Numbered from the stretch's first letter, positions 51,064 through 60,472 are shown. The stretch is DNA of 64,000 nt from JAKPUX01 sp035353815 (GCA_035353815.1 DAOQAG010000003.1:88470-152469); one strand, 5' to 3'. Translations and numbers: made by a program. The notes: generated by a model not told the origin, from the sequence alone.

Positions 51064-53799
51064 TTAGAATCTTACCTCCACGCCCGTCATCACCCGGCGC
51101 GGCCAGTCATAGCGCGCCGGGTTGTCGGCCGGCAGGTCTTTTGGATCATCATACCAGGTAACCGGGATGACATCACCCGGCTGATAGGGGCGGCCGGTGA
51201 CCGGATTGATGATCCGCGGCACCTTGGTGTTGAAGAGATTTTCCGTTTCGATCACCAGCGCCAGTCTGGTTTTGGCAATCTGAAATTCCTTGTACCAGCG
51301 CAGGTCCATCCGCATCCAGGGATCGGAGAGCGAACCGTACTCATCCTTTTGATAAATATTGTTCGCGACGTCGATGATGCGCCGGTAACGCTTGCCCGAT
51401 TCATATTCCCAGCGCATCGTCACTCCCCATTTCTCCGGGAGACGCACCCCGAAGAGGCGATAGTTCGCCTTCTCCGGCATGTCGAAATAGAGGTCGGTCG
51501 ACAGACGGTAGGGCCGATCCCAGCTCAGCCGGCTCTCGCCCAGAGGCTTTTCGGTCACTTTGCCCGCGACCACCAGCAGGTTGGTGTTCGGCGTCGAGCT
51601 TTTGCCCGTGGCCAAAGCATAGGTGAAATCGATGTTGCCGCTGAGAAATTGGCTGTAGCGGCGGCGGAAACGCATCTCGATGCCGCGCGAACGGGCGTAA
51701 TCCATGTTGACATACATCAAAAAGCTGATATTGCCATAACGCGGACTGTATTTCTTGATCGTTGTCGACGTCGGGTAATCGAACATGTCCTTGTAATAGG
51801 CCTTGATCTCGAGAGTCTGGTTGGCATTGAAGCGGTGCTTGATGCCGATCTCGTAGGCCACGGTCGTCGTCGGCTTGAGATTGGGATTGCCGAAGAGCTG
51901 ATAGGTCGCCTCCGACGTCGAGCGCAGTTTGGCGTAGACGTACTGCCCTTTGGGCTGCTGCGAAAAATGGCCGTAATGCAGGTACAGGACATCGTTGTCG
52001 GTGACCGGGTGGCTGATGCCGAGGCGGGGCGAAAGGTGGCTTTTGCCGCGCATGCCGAAGAGTTCGAAGGTCTCGTCCTGGTACTTGCTGCGGGCGGCAT
52101 CGGTGATGGTCACGGTATTGGTATCCCGGATCGCTTCATCGACATACTTGCCGGGGAACCAATAGTCGTAGCGCAGGCCGATATTCACGATCATACCGTC
52201 GTAGGTGATCCGGTCCTGCACGTAAAAGGCGCCGTCATTGGGATAGACACGGAAATAGTCATGATTGCGGCCCAGGCCGCTTTCGCCATACCAGGGCGCG
52301 TTGATATCCACCACCTGCATGTCGGTGTAGCGCCCTTCAAAGCCGCCGCGGATCGAGTGCTTGTCATTGGGTTGGGTGGTCAGATCGCCCTTGAGCGTCC
52401 AGTTGTCGCTGAAATAGTCGTACCAGCCTTCGGCATCGCCGGTATCGTAAAAGCCGTCGCCGTACTGCGTGCGGATGTTCCCCTCGGCATCGGGGATGTA
52501 AATGATGGGTTCGAGATCAAGCTCCTCCTGATACTCACTCCATTTCTTGTTCTGGACCGCAGAGTGGATGCTGGTAAAAAAGCGCGAGAGGCTGAGGCGG
52601 TAAAAGGTGCGGCGATTGAGGGTATGCACCCACTGCAGCGTGGTCAGGTTGGCCTCTTTGGTCAGGGTATTATAGTGATCCAGCATGCGCGAATAGGCCC
52701 AGGGGAAGCCGCCAATATCGGTCGCCAGGGAGGTAAAATAGCCCTGATTGATGTTCAGCGAGCGATCATGGGAGATCGAGAGCTTTTGACCCGGCCGGAT
52801 CTCCCAGGAAAGCTTGCCCATAAGGTGCCAGTCGTTCTCCTGGCGCGGTGCGAGTTTCTGATAGGCAGCCTTGGCGGGATAGAGCTTGCCGGCATGCGGC
52901 AGGTAGGTATCGGTGACATTGCCATAACCGCTGACAAAAAAATTGACCTTGCCCGGCACGCGCAGTCCGAGGGCGGGCAGTGCGTTACCGGTGAGGGGCT
53001 CCGGCCCGCCGAAGGTGGCCTGGACGATGTCGGTATTGAACGAGGGGAAGAGTCCCTTCGCCCAGTTATCGGATTTGTAGGAAATGCCGCCGGTATAGCG
53101 GTCCGCCCCCTCCTTGGTTTCGATGTCGACGACGCCGGACATCGCCTGGCCGTACTCGGCATCGAAGCCGCCGGTGATGACCTTGAGTTCTTTGACCGCA
53201 GCGGCATTGACGTAGAGGGTGTTGGAGTAGCCCGAAAGCGGATCCTTGACCGACTGACCGTCGATGATATAGAGGCTCTCGTCGGCGCGCCCGCCGCGGA
53301 TATGGATCTTGTTGTCCTGCACCACCACACCGAGCTGTTCCCCCACGAGGTCATTGACGCTCTCGACCACTTTCTGTTTGATCTCGTCGGAGGAGATATG
53401 CTGCTGCGAGGCCGTGATGTCCGTCTCAAAGAGGGGCTTCTGGCCGATCACCTCGACCGATTGGCCGAGGGCGAGCACGGTCGACTCGAGGGCGAAATCG
53501 GCCTGGGTGGTTTTGTCCGCCTCGACGTGGATTCCGGTGCGCATCTGCACCGTGTAGCCGATGATGGAGGCCTTGAGATCGTAATCTCCGGGGGCGAGCC
53601 CGCGAATCTCATAGAGGCCCTCCACATTGGTCACCGCTCCTTTGTAGGTGCCGGGAACGGAAATGTTCACGCCGGGCAGGACCTCATTGGTGCGTTTGTC
53701 GATCACCCGCCCGCGGATGAGGGAGGTTTGCGCCCGGGCGCCGGCAGCGCACAGCACCAGGAGAAACGAGAGCAGAATGAGCTTGCGGGTTGTTTTCAT
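51064..53799 (-). CDS. TonB-dependent outer-membrane receptor of the surface operon
   Basis: A 911-residue exported receptor. Signal peptide to about residue 24 ('LCAAGARAQ'), then a carboxypeptidase-regulatory-like domain ('LIRGRVIDKRTNEVLPGVNI', about 25-110), plug ('VNDLVGEQLGVVVQDNKIHI', 'RGGRADESLYIIDGQSVKDP', 'GGFDAEYGQAMSGVVDIETK') and barrel. It ends in aromatic 'RYDWPRRVMTGVEVRF'. It differs clearly from the receptor at 45032. The ATG at 53799 has no strong Shine-Dalgarno site but lies 7 bases after the lipoprotein stop. Its lipoprotein neighbour is not a SusD homologue by eye. Substrate unknown. Confidence 0.88.
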   Translation of the reverse strand: MKTTRKLILLSFLLVLCAAGARAQTSLIRGRVIDKRTNEVLPGVNISVPGTYKGAVTNVEGLYEIRGLAPGDYDLKASIIGYTVQMRTGIHVEADKTTQADFALESTVLALGQSVEVIGQKPLFETDITASQQHISSDEIKQKVVESVNDLVGEQLGVVVQDNKIHIRGGRADESLYIIDGQSVKDPLSGYSNTLYVNAAAVKELKVITGGFDAEYGQAMSGVVDIETKEGADRYTGGISYKSDNWAKGLFPSFNTDIVQATFGGPEPLTGNALPALGLRVPGKVNFFVSGYGNVTDTYLPHAGKLYPAKAAYQKLAPRQENDWHLMGKLSWEIRPGQKLSISHDRSLNINQGYFTSLATDIGGFPWAYSRMLDHYNTLTKEANLTTLQWVHTLNRRTFYRLSLSRFFTSIHSAVQNKKWSEYQEELDLEPIIYIPDAEGNIRTQYGDGFYDTGDAEGWYDYFSDNWTLKGDLTTQPNDKHSIRGGFEGRYTDMQVVDINAPWYGESGLGRNHDYFRVYPNDGAFYVQDRITYDGMIVNIGLRYDYWFPGKYVDEAIRDTNTVTITDAARSKYQDETFELFGMRGKSHLSPRLGISHPVTDNDVLYLHYGHFSQQPKGQYVYAKLRSTSEATYQLFGNPNLKPTTTVAYEIGIKHRFNANQTLEIKAYYKDMFDYPTSTTIKKYSPRYGNISFLMYVNMDYARSRGIEMRFRRRYSQFLSGNIDFTYALATGKSSTPNTNLLVVAGKVTEKPLGESRLSWDRPYRLSTDLYFDMPEKANYRLFGVRLPEKWGVTMRWEYESGKRYRRIIDVANNIYQKDEYGSLSDPWMRMDLRWYKEFQIAKTRLALVIETENLFNTKVPRIINPVTGRPYQPGDVIPVTWYDDPKDLPADNPARYDWPRRVMTGVEVRF

Positions 53800-53806
53800 G
53801 CGGGTA

Positions 53807-55309
53807 TCAGTTGAACTCTTCAAAGAGTAGATAACGGAAAAATTCGAGCATATTGCCGTTGCCGTTGCACAGGTGCAGCGGCAGGGAGAAATAGATACAC
53901 TCCCCCGGGCCGATGGCATAGCGCAAGGCCACCGGAGGGGTGCCCGTGTAGGGCACGGTAACAGCGGCCGTGCTGGCGGGTTCCATGCGCAGGACCACTT
54001 CGGCGCCGGCCCCGGGGACCAGGGCGGAGACGCGGTTGCCGATGAGTTTTTCCAGCTTCAGATCGAGCTGCGGATCCTTGGAGGTGCCAAAGCTGGCGAG
54101 CACCCGGATCCCCGCCAGCAGACGACCGCCGGGATTGAGACGGTAAACCGAATCGAGACGGGTGAAGGTCCAGGTGCTGTCCGGGGTCTCCTCATTGCCA
54201 TTGCTGATAAAGATATGGCCGCCGCGGCCGGCAAAACGGGTGATGCCCTGGCCGGCAGCGGTAAGATGCGGGCGGCCGAGATGCGCAAACCAGATCACCT
54301 TTTTGAAATACGCCAAATTGGCCTCGATGTCGATCGAGGAGTAGGGCAGGGCATTCTGGGCGTTGATCAAGGGCGTTGCACTGGAGCCGATCTCCCAGAC
54401 CGAATAACCGCCCGGACCGACCAGTTGGTCGAGGAACTGGGTGTAGAATTTTTGCACCTGATAGAGGCTCTGGTCCTGGGCAAAATCGTTGACCAGCAGC
54501 AACTCGCCCTGCACAGGCTTAACCACCCAGTGCTGCGGCGAGGTGGAGCTGGCAGGGTCGGGAAAGGAAATGGTCGGACTGGTGGCGCCGGAAATATCCT
54601 GCGCCTTGACAAAAAAGCGGTGTTCGCCCGGGGTCAAGCCTTGCAGGGTGATCTGACGGGCATCACCGGGCAGAGCGGTCCACGCGGCCGTGTCATCCAG
54701 GGCGTAATAGATGTGGGTGAGGGTCTCCTTGCCATCGTCATCTGCGGCGTCCCAGAAAAAGGAGCGCGTGGGAAAGGTATAGGCCATGACATTGGTATTG
54801 CCGGTCACCACCGGATTGGAGTTCAGCCGGAAAGCGATCGTGGGCGGGGTATTAAAGACCGGGAAGCGCAGCTGCGCCGGAGTCGGGTCCTGCAGTCCCT
54901 GATCGTCCACCGCCCAAACCTTGAAGGAAAACTCATCGTAATGGCTGCGGATGGGCACATAAAAGGTGTCATATTCGGCGGTCGTGAAAACCGCCGCGCT
55001 CATATAATCCCATTGGTAATAGTATCCGCTTATCTTGCCATCCGGGTCGTCGCCCCACCAGTGGATGATCTGCTTGCTCGCGGTGGTGTCCAGCCCGGTC
55101 GTGTAGAGGCGGGTGATGATCGTGCCGTCGAGCAGGGTATCGGCGCGGGTGATCATTTCCTGGCTCACCTGGAGGAACAGATGGGTTTCGGGCGGCTGGT
55201 TGCCCACCGGCTTGGAGGTGCGATCATCACCGAAAGGGTCCTTGATGCCGCACCCGGCCAGCAGCACCGGCAGCAGCAGCATCAGAATCCGTTTGTGCAT
55301 CGTTGTCAT
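53807..55309 (-). CDS. Outer-surface lipoprotein with Ig-like and GATase-like parts
   Basis: A 500-residue lipoprotein; lipobox 'LLLPVLLAGC' (Cys near residue 20). Residues about 70-270 look like tandem Ig-like folds with a Ca2+-friendly 'WGDDPDGKISGYYYQWDY' and 'FFWDAADDDGKETLTHIYYA', phrases common in surface lipoproteins of related phyla. Residues about 280-420 resemble a Rossmann/ThuA or GATase-like fold ('GELLLVNDFAQDQSLYQVQK', 'FAGRGGHIFISNGNEETPDS'), but no catalytic Cys/His/Glu triad was recognised. Upstream of the TonB gene by 7 bases, so it probably pairs with it. Confidence 0.78.
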   Translation of the reverse strand: MTTMHKRILMLLLPVLLAGCGIKDPFGDDRTSKPVGNQPPETHLFLQVSQEMITRADTLLDGTIITRLYTTGLDTTASKQIIHWWGDDPDGKISGYYYQWDYMSAAVFTTAEYDTFYVPIRSHYDEFSFKVWAVDDQGLQDPTPAQLRFPVFNTPPTIAFRLNSNPVVTGNTNVMAYTFPTRSFFWDAADDDGKETLTHIYYALDDTAAWTALPGDARQITLQGLTPGEHRFFVKAQDISGATSPTISFPDPASSTSPQHWVVKPVQGELLLVNDFAQDQSLYQVQKFYTQFLDQLVGPGGYSVWEIGSSATPLINAQNALPYSSIDIEANLAYFKKVIWFAHLGRPHLTAAGQGITRFAGRGGHIFISNGNEETPDSTWTFTRLDSVYRLNPGGRLLAGIRVLASFGTSKDPQLDLKLEKLIGNRVSALVPGAGAEVVLRMEPASTAAVTVPYTGTPPVALRYAIGPGECIYFSLPLHLCNGNGNMLEFFRYLLFEEFN

Positions 55310-55340
55310 GGAATCACGAACCGCTCTAGTCGTAACTGTC

Positions 55341-55375
55341 CAGGTTTGCCGGCGCAGGTGAGGCCGGCAAACCTG
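55341..55375 (-). other. Perfect 13-bp intra-operon hairpin
   Basis: CAGGTTTGCCGGC and GCCGGCAAACCTG pair perfectly around a 9-base loop. It lies 12 bases after the stop at 55388 and 31 bases before the lipoprotein start at 55309. No T-run follows, so it is more likely an RNA-processing, stability or attenuation element than a full terminator. It may set different levels of the secreted proteins and the membrane components. Confidence 0.6.
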
Positions 55376-55387
55376 CTGATTTAGGGT

Positions 55388-58018
55388 CTACTTGACGAGG
55401 GTCATCTTGCGGGCGGCGATGTAGTCGCCCGCCTTGATGCGATAGATATAGACACCGGTCGGGGCGAGATTTCCGGCGTTGTCGCGGCCATCCCAGTTGA
55501 TGACATGATGGCCGGCATCGTAGCGGCTCGCCACCAGGTTGCGGACGATCTGGCCGCGGGCATTGTAAATGACCAGCTTGACTTCAGCGCTGACCGGCAG
55601 CTGGAAGTAGAGGCGCGTCTCGGGGTTGAAGGGATTGGGATAGTTCTGCCCGAGGTCAAAGGTCAAGGGCTGGGCGGCGACCGCATTGCGCACGCCGGTT
55701 ACTGTGCCGATATCGCCGAGATCGCGGATCTCGATCTTGTGGGTGCCAAAGCTGTAGAGAAATACCCCCTGAGCAAGGTTGATCTGTTCGCCGATCTTGA
55801 CTGTGTCACCGGCGACCACCAGGACCTGGGCGCTCTTGTTGATGTGGAAGTAGGGGTTGGCATCCTGATCGCGGCCGATAAAACCGTCCGCGTCGAGCAG
55901 GCAGGGACCGCTGCCGTCGTCGACGGTCACGTCATAGGAATTGACCGCGGTCAAGGTGGCATTGTTGATCCGCACCAGCACGCCCTCAAAGGACTCGGCT
56001 GATTTGCTCTTGTCCTTCAACTCGCTGGTCTTGACCTCCACGATCGCGGGCAGCGCCTCACCACGGGCGAGAATACGCACGCTGTCGGCTTTGATCTGGG
56101 TGTTGCCTTCCCATTTGTAGAGATAATCGGCGTTGTGGTCCTCCACGGTGCCATAGACCATCACCCGGTCGCCGCGGAAGAGTGCCGGGACCTTACCGAG
56201 AATATAGAGCCCGTTCCAGGCGCCGGCGACATCCTGGAGGGGGTAAGCGCCATATTTGCTGTAAAAAAGCGTATCGGCCGTGATCACGCCTTCGACCGCC
56301 ACCTGGCAGCTCTGGAAAGGACTATCGCCGGAAGCCCAGGGTGTATATTGAATCTGCGCCAGGGTGGGATTGCCCTCCAGGACGACATAGGAATAATTGG
56401 CCGCCAGCTGATCGGGCGGATCGTAGCTCACATTGCCGCTTTTATCGGTGGCCTCGATGTAATAGCTGACCAGGCTGTTGAGCGGCTGTGCCGGGATCAC
56501 TGCGCTGTAGGTGGCGCTGCTCGCGCTCATCTCCACGGCGGTGTAAGCGCCGTCGCCAGCCTTGAAATAGAGCTTCGCCCCAGCGGCGTTGATGAGCGGA
56601 TCGAGGGTAGTAGTAACCGTAACCGACTGGGCCGGCGTGGGGGCAACAGTGCTGCGTGCGGTGTGCTTGATGGCCAGCGTCGCCGTGCCCGGGATGACCC
56701 GGCTGCGGAAAAGCGGCTCCAGCTTGTAAGCGGTGGAGTCGGTATAATAGCCGTAGTGATGATAGACCCACCCTTCGATGGATTTAAAGATCGACTTGAG
56801 CGCCGGATCTGGATAATTACGCAAACTGTCGGATTCGTCATCGACCAGCACCGCCCCGCTGCCGTCATCGACCTTGAACAGCTCATACTGGGGCGTCAGG
56901 TTGGTCACCATCGCATTGCCGACCTTGACGATCACTGTACCCCACTGCTCGGCCGTGGTCGGCCAGCGCAGATCACCGGTCTTGATCGAATCGACCGGTG
57001 GCAGGGGTTTGCCGGCGTCCAGGATGTTGATCGGGCTGGTGATGAAAAATTCGGTCATGTTCGACGGCGCGGTCGTGTACTCAGAGAGATACCCGGTCAT
57101 CTCGATCTCATCCCCCTCATAGAGGGTCGGATAGGCGGTGGAGTCGCGATGATAGGAGAGCAGCGCCGACCAGGGTCCGCCTTCGGGAGCTTCAAAGGTG
57201 AACTTGATGCCGGCTCCGGCATAGCACAGGCCGGTCGGCATGGTGACGATACCCTTGACGGTCACGGTATCGCCGTTCATGTAGCTCTTGTCCATGATGT
57301 TTTTGGCGGGGGTAGCGAGAAGGTCGCTGAAGCGCACCTGCTGGATGCGCTGGATGCGGGTGTAGGGCCCCTCCTCGACCACATCATCGGCGAGGCGCGG
57401 TTCGATCTTGGTATCGCCATTGGCGAAATCGAGGATGCCGGTGACCGACTGCACCGCAGTGTAATTGGCCGGCAGGAAATAGTATTTGGTCTCGTCATCG
57501 ACCCGGCAAGGGCCGGTGCCGTCATCGATCTGCCATTCACCGTAGCCGAGGCTGGGATTGGTGATGGTTGCCGCGCCAACGCGGATCAGGCAGCCTTCGT
57601 AGGCCTCCGCCTGGGTGGCGCCGGTGGCGATCTCGGCGGTGGTCACCGTCATGGGCTGAATCCACTTGGTTCCGGACGAATCGATCTTGAAATCGGTCAC
57701 CGTGGTGATTTCAGTGACGCCCTTGTACTCCGCCACGGTGCCGGTCAGAGTGACCCTGTCGCCCTGAGCCGCAAACCGGGTTTTGTCATAGACCTTGATG
57801 CCCGACCAGGGGGCGTTGGCGTCCTGCACGTAGAAATAGCTGTTCTTGAAGGCATAGATTTCGCCCGTGACCACACCACTGATCGTCACCACCTGTCCCT
57901 TGAGCGGCGAATCGCCCGAGGCGTCGGTGGTATATTGAATGTCGCGGATGGGGGTGATGGCCGCCCCGGCGGTCCCAAGGGCCGCGAGCAGCAAGAGAAC
58001 CAGTATCAGTTTTTTCAA
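55388..58018 (-). CDS. Secreted OB-fold-repeat protein with type IX sorting domain
   Basis: An 876-residue exported protein starting at TTG 58018; GGAG lies about 6 bases before it. The signal peptide is 'KLILVLLLLAALGTAGAAI'. At least two matching OB-like units begin 'IQYTTDASGDSPLKGQVVTI' (residue about 27) and 'IQYTPWASGDSPFQSCQVAV' (about 556), each with 'FYVQDANAPWSGIKVYDK'-type text, like nuclease-associated YhcR/DUF5689 OB folds. Further OB-like units lie between. A sorting domain begins near residue 790 ('LGQNYPNPFNPETRLYFQL') and ends 'RKMTLVK'. No nuclease or protease active site was recognised. Second gene of the surface operon. Confidence 0.83.
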   Translation of the reverse strand: MKKLILVLLLLAALGTAGAAITPIRDIQYTTDASGDSPLKGQVVTISGVVTGEIYAFKNSYFYVQDANAPWSGIKVYDKTRFAAQGDRVTLTGTVAEYKGVTEITTVTDFKIDSSGTKWIQPMTVTTAEIATGATQAEAYEGCLIRVGAATITNPSLGYGEWQIDDGTGPCRVDDETKYYFLPANYTAVQSVTGILDFANGDTKIEPRLADDVVEEGPYTRIQRIQQVRFSDLLATPAKNIMDKSYMNGDTVTVKGIVTMPTGLCYAGAGIKFTFEAPEGGPWSALLSYHRDSTAYPTLYEGDEIEMTGYLSEYTTAPSNMTEFFITSPINILDAGKPLPPVDSIKTGDLRWPTTAEQWGTVIVKVGNAMVTNLTPQYELFKVDDGSGAVLVDDESDSLRNYPDPALKSIFKSIEGWVYHHYGYYTDSTAYKLEPLFRSRVIPGTATLAIKHTARSTVAPTPAQSVTVTTTLDPLINAAGAKLYFKAGDGAYTAVEMSASSATYSAVIPAQPLNSLVSYYIEATDKSGNVSYDPPDQLAANYSYVVLEGNPTLAQIQYTPWASGDSPFQSCQVAVEGVITADTLFYSKYGAYPLQDVAGAWNGLYILGKVPALFRGDRVMVYGTVEDHNADYLYKWEGNTQIKADSVRILARGEALPAIVEVKTSELKDKSKSAESFEGVLVRINNATLTAVNSYDVTVDDGSGPCLLDADGFIGRDQDANPYFHINKSAQVLVVAGDTVKIGEQINLAQGVFLYSFGTHKIEIRDLGDIGTVTGVRNAVAAQPLTFDLGQNYPNPFNPETRLYFQLPVSAEVKLVIYNARGQIVRNLVASRYDAGHHVINWDGRDNAGNLAPTGVYIYRIKAGDYIAARKMTLVK

Positions 58019-58049
58019 TCCCGCTCCTGTACGCTAGGTTTACGAACTA

Positions 58050-60320
58050 TTATTTGATGACGACGAATTTCCCGGTCTGGATCTCGCCGGTCGCCAGATC
58101 CTTGACGCTGAAGAAATAAAGTCCGGTGGCGATGGCCTGGTCGAAGGCGGAAATCAGATCCCAGGCGTGGAGACCACCCGGCAGCACCGTGTGACTGCCG
58201 CCGATTTTTTTCTGCATCAGTTCCACATCCTCGCCCCGGTAACTGGCGCCGTGGTGAAGAAAGGCATCGACCTGATCGCCGGCCAGGGTGTAGATGCGCA
58301 CCTCGGCCTCGGCGGGGAGGTTAAAGAACCAGAGCATCTGCTCGCGGTCGCTCTCGCCATCCCAGAGCGCCTGGGCGCGATAGGGATTGGGGAAAACCCC
58401 GACGGGCAGGGTGCTGTTGGCCGGCCGCGCGGGCGAGCCGGCGACGGCGTAGGTCTTGTTCTCGAGGATGGAGCTCTCGAGACTGGGCAATTTGTTCTTG
58501 GGATTGCCGCGGTCAAAGGCGGTGACGGCAAACCAGTATTCTCCCGGCCAGCCGGAGAGGAGGTTGCGATTGACGAAGCGGTACGCGTAGCGATGGCCGT
58601 CAATGAGCGTGTCGATGCGCACCGCGTCGAATCCGGTATCATAAAACTGGTTATCGATGATGTCGAACTCGGCCAGCAGCGTGCTCTCTTCATGGGCGCC
58701 CGCGGTCTTGGGCGAGCTGTAAATCCGGTATCCTTCGAAATCGATCTCGCGGGTGATCGGATCCTCGGTGAATTCCGGCACGGAATCCCAGTATAGGGTC
58801 ACCTCCCCCTCGCCCGGAACCAGCAGTAAATTGGGTGAAGGCGGCGGGCTGGGGAGGATAAAGCGGTCAATGACTCCGTTGCCGGCGGTGATGCCCTTGA
58901 GGGTGTTGGCATAGCTGTCTTCATAGACATCCAGATGACCATCGCCGTCGCCGAAGGGTGTTTCACCCGGGTCCCAGCGATGGTTGCCATTCAGGTCGAG
59001 ATCGCTGCGGTAGAGATCCTCATCGCCGTCGAGGAGACCGTTATGGTTGGTATCCTCATCGGGATCGAGCTTGCCGTCGCCGTCGACATCTTCGCCGTTG
59101 TAGGCGATCTGGGCCCAGTCGGAATTGAGGCGGAGGTTGGCGCGGCGGGCCGGCGTGTCAGCAGCATCCTGCGTCGCCCAGAGACCGCACGCCACCGCAA
59201 AGGTGACGTTGGTGGAAGCGCCCGGCTTGAGGTCGCCCAGCGAGCCCGCGCTGAGCACAAGCATCCAGCTGCCGCGGTCGGCGGTATCGGTAGGGATGCC
59301 GCCGTCGCTCGTGGCGTTTAAATACTTGCCGGTATGCCGTCCCTTGAGCACCTCGTAGCGCCCCGCATCATCGACCGGCATGACATAGTCCGGGAAATCC
59401 ATAGCCGAGCTGGCCGACCAGCGCCACTGGTCGTAATTGACCTGAACCGAATCCTGCCGCCGCGAGGAGCCCAGGTAGCGCAGACCGAAATAGCTCTGGG
59501 CAAAACCGTCATCGCCATCGACATCAAACTGATAGGCCATATTGTAATCGATGTCGAAGCCGTTGAAATTATCATACCAGGACCAGCCGCCGCCGGAGAT
59601 ATAGATGCTGGTGTAATTCATATTGCCCACGGCGGCATCGGCCCAAATGCCGGCATAGAGATCGGACAAGGGGTATCGGGAGACATTGGTGATGGTATAA
59701 TTGAGGATGACAAAGGCGTCGGTATAGGGATAATTCCAGGCATAGGTTTCAAGATGGACATTCAGGCCGAGGGGGGTATGGTTGGGGATCTCGAAATCGG
59801 TGCCAGGGACACGGGTGTTGAGATCGGTAAAGTCGGAGACAAAGTCCTGATGGGAAACCGCGTTCGGTGAAAAGTAGCGCGAGGTCACGACGGTCGAGCG
59901 TTCCCGGATCGTATCCGCCTTGTCGGCGGTGTTGGTGAATTCAAAGCCCTCCTCGCCGGCATCAAAGACGCCGTCGACAATGGCGGTGGAGACATGCACC
60001 ATCCCGTCCGCACCGCTGCGGCCGCCGATCCAGAGTCCGCCGTACGACATATGTTCGATCTGGTCGCGCGGATTATCGGCGTGCAGCTTGTAGAGGCAGG
60101 AGGGTTGATCGGCATTGTTATACCCCTCACCGATCACCCCATAGTTGGTCACGGTCAATCCCAGGTTGCCGGCATTGTGGTAATGCCAATAATCGTCAAC
60201 CGCGCTCTTTTGCAGCCGGGTGACCTGCGTCTGGCTGTCACGGGCACGCTGTGCCGCTGCCGGGAGGATCAAGAGGAAAGCGAAGAGAACCACCAAGGAA
60301 TAGTGCACAAGTCGGGACAA
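58050..60320 (-). CDS. Secreted Ca2+-binding-type protein with sorting domain
   Basis: A 756-residue exported protein starting at TTG 60320, with AAGGA about 8 bases upstream. The signal is 'YSLVVLFAFLLILPAAAQ'. The first 350 residues are strand-rich and not matched to a family ('HYHNAGNLGLTVTNYGVIGE', 'GGLWIGGRSGADGMVHVS'). Near 425-485 an Asp-rich array ('DVDGDGKLDPDEDTNHNGLL', 'GDGDGHLDVYED') resembles thrombospondin-3/dockerin-like calcium repeats. A fibronectin-III-like part follows, then a sorting domain from about residue 638 ('VGVFPNPYRAQALWDGESDR' ... 'TGKFVVIK'). First gene of the surface operon; a promoter candidate lies upstream. Confidence 0.82.
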   Translation of the reverse strand: MSRLVHYSLVVLFAFLLILPAAAQRARDSQTQVTRLQKSAVDDYWHYHNAGNLGLTVTNYGVIGEGYNNADQPSCLYKLHADNPRDQIEHMSYGGLWIGGRSGADGMVHVSTAIVDGVFDAGEEGFEFTNTADKADTIRERSTVVTSRYFSPNAVSHQDFVSDFTDLNTRVPGTDFEIPNHTPLGLNVHLETYAWNYPYTDAFVILNYTITNVSRYPLSDLYAGIWADAAVGNMNYTSIYISGGGWSWYDNFNGFDIDYNMAYQFDVDGDDGFAQSYFGLRYLGSSRRQDSVQVNYDQWRWSASSAMDFPDYVMPVDDAGRYEVLKGRHTGKYLNATSDGGIPTDTADRGSWMLVLSAGSLGDLKPGASTNVTFAVACGLWATQDAADTPARRANLRLNSDWAQIAYNGEDVDGDGKLDPDEDTNHNGLLDGDEDLYRSDLDLNGNHRWDPGETPFGDGDGHLDVYEDSYANTLKGITAGNGVIDRFILPSPPPSPNLLLVPGEGEVTLYWDSVPEFTEDPITREIDFEGYRIYSSPKTAGAHEESTLLAEFDIIDNQFYDTGFDAVRIDTLIDGHRYAYRFVNRNLLSGWPGEYWFAVTAFDRGNPKNKLPSLESSILENKTYAVAGSPARPANSTLPVGVFPNPYRAQALWDGESDREQMLWFFNLPAEAEVRIYTLAGDQVDAFLHHGASYRGEDVELMQKKIGGSHTVLPGGLHAWDLISAFDQAIATGLYFFSVKDLATGEIQTGKFVVIK

Positions 60321-60359
60321 GGGGAGATCCTTTTTTGACCGCGATACTATATGGCGAAT

Positions 60360-60388
60360 AAATTACCAATAATTTTGCACAATGTCAA
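60360..60388 (-). promoter_or_regulatory. Candidate promoter of the surface operon
   Basis: On the minus strand TTGACA (60383-60388) is a full -35 match, and after 17 bases TAATTT (60360-60365) is a weak -10. It lies about 40 bases before the TTG start at 60320. No other good -35 was seen in the gap. Confidence 0.45.
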
Positions 60389-60472
60389 CCCATTCCATCA
60401 CTGCAGCAGCCTTTCGGCCTGCACGCGGTCCGGCAAGAGCCCCTGAGCGGCGCCGCTCTATCAGGATCGCCC

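Noticed and set aside
51349..53814. 821-codon plus-strand open frame over the TonB receptor
   Set aside because: Antisense shadow; the residue mix is unlike protein families, and the minus-strand frame has signal peptide, plug and barrel.
56135..58057. 640-codon plus-strand open frame over the OB-fold protein
   Set aside because: Antisense shadow with no start site or family resemblance.
60440..60462. Terminator for olsF at the GAGCGGCGCCGCTC palindrome
   Set aside because: The palindrome is its own complement with no loop, and no T-run follows on the minus strand.
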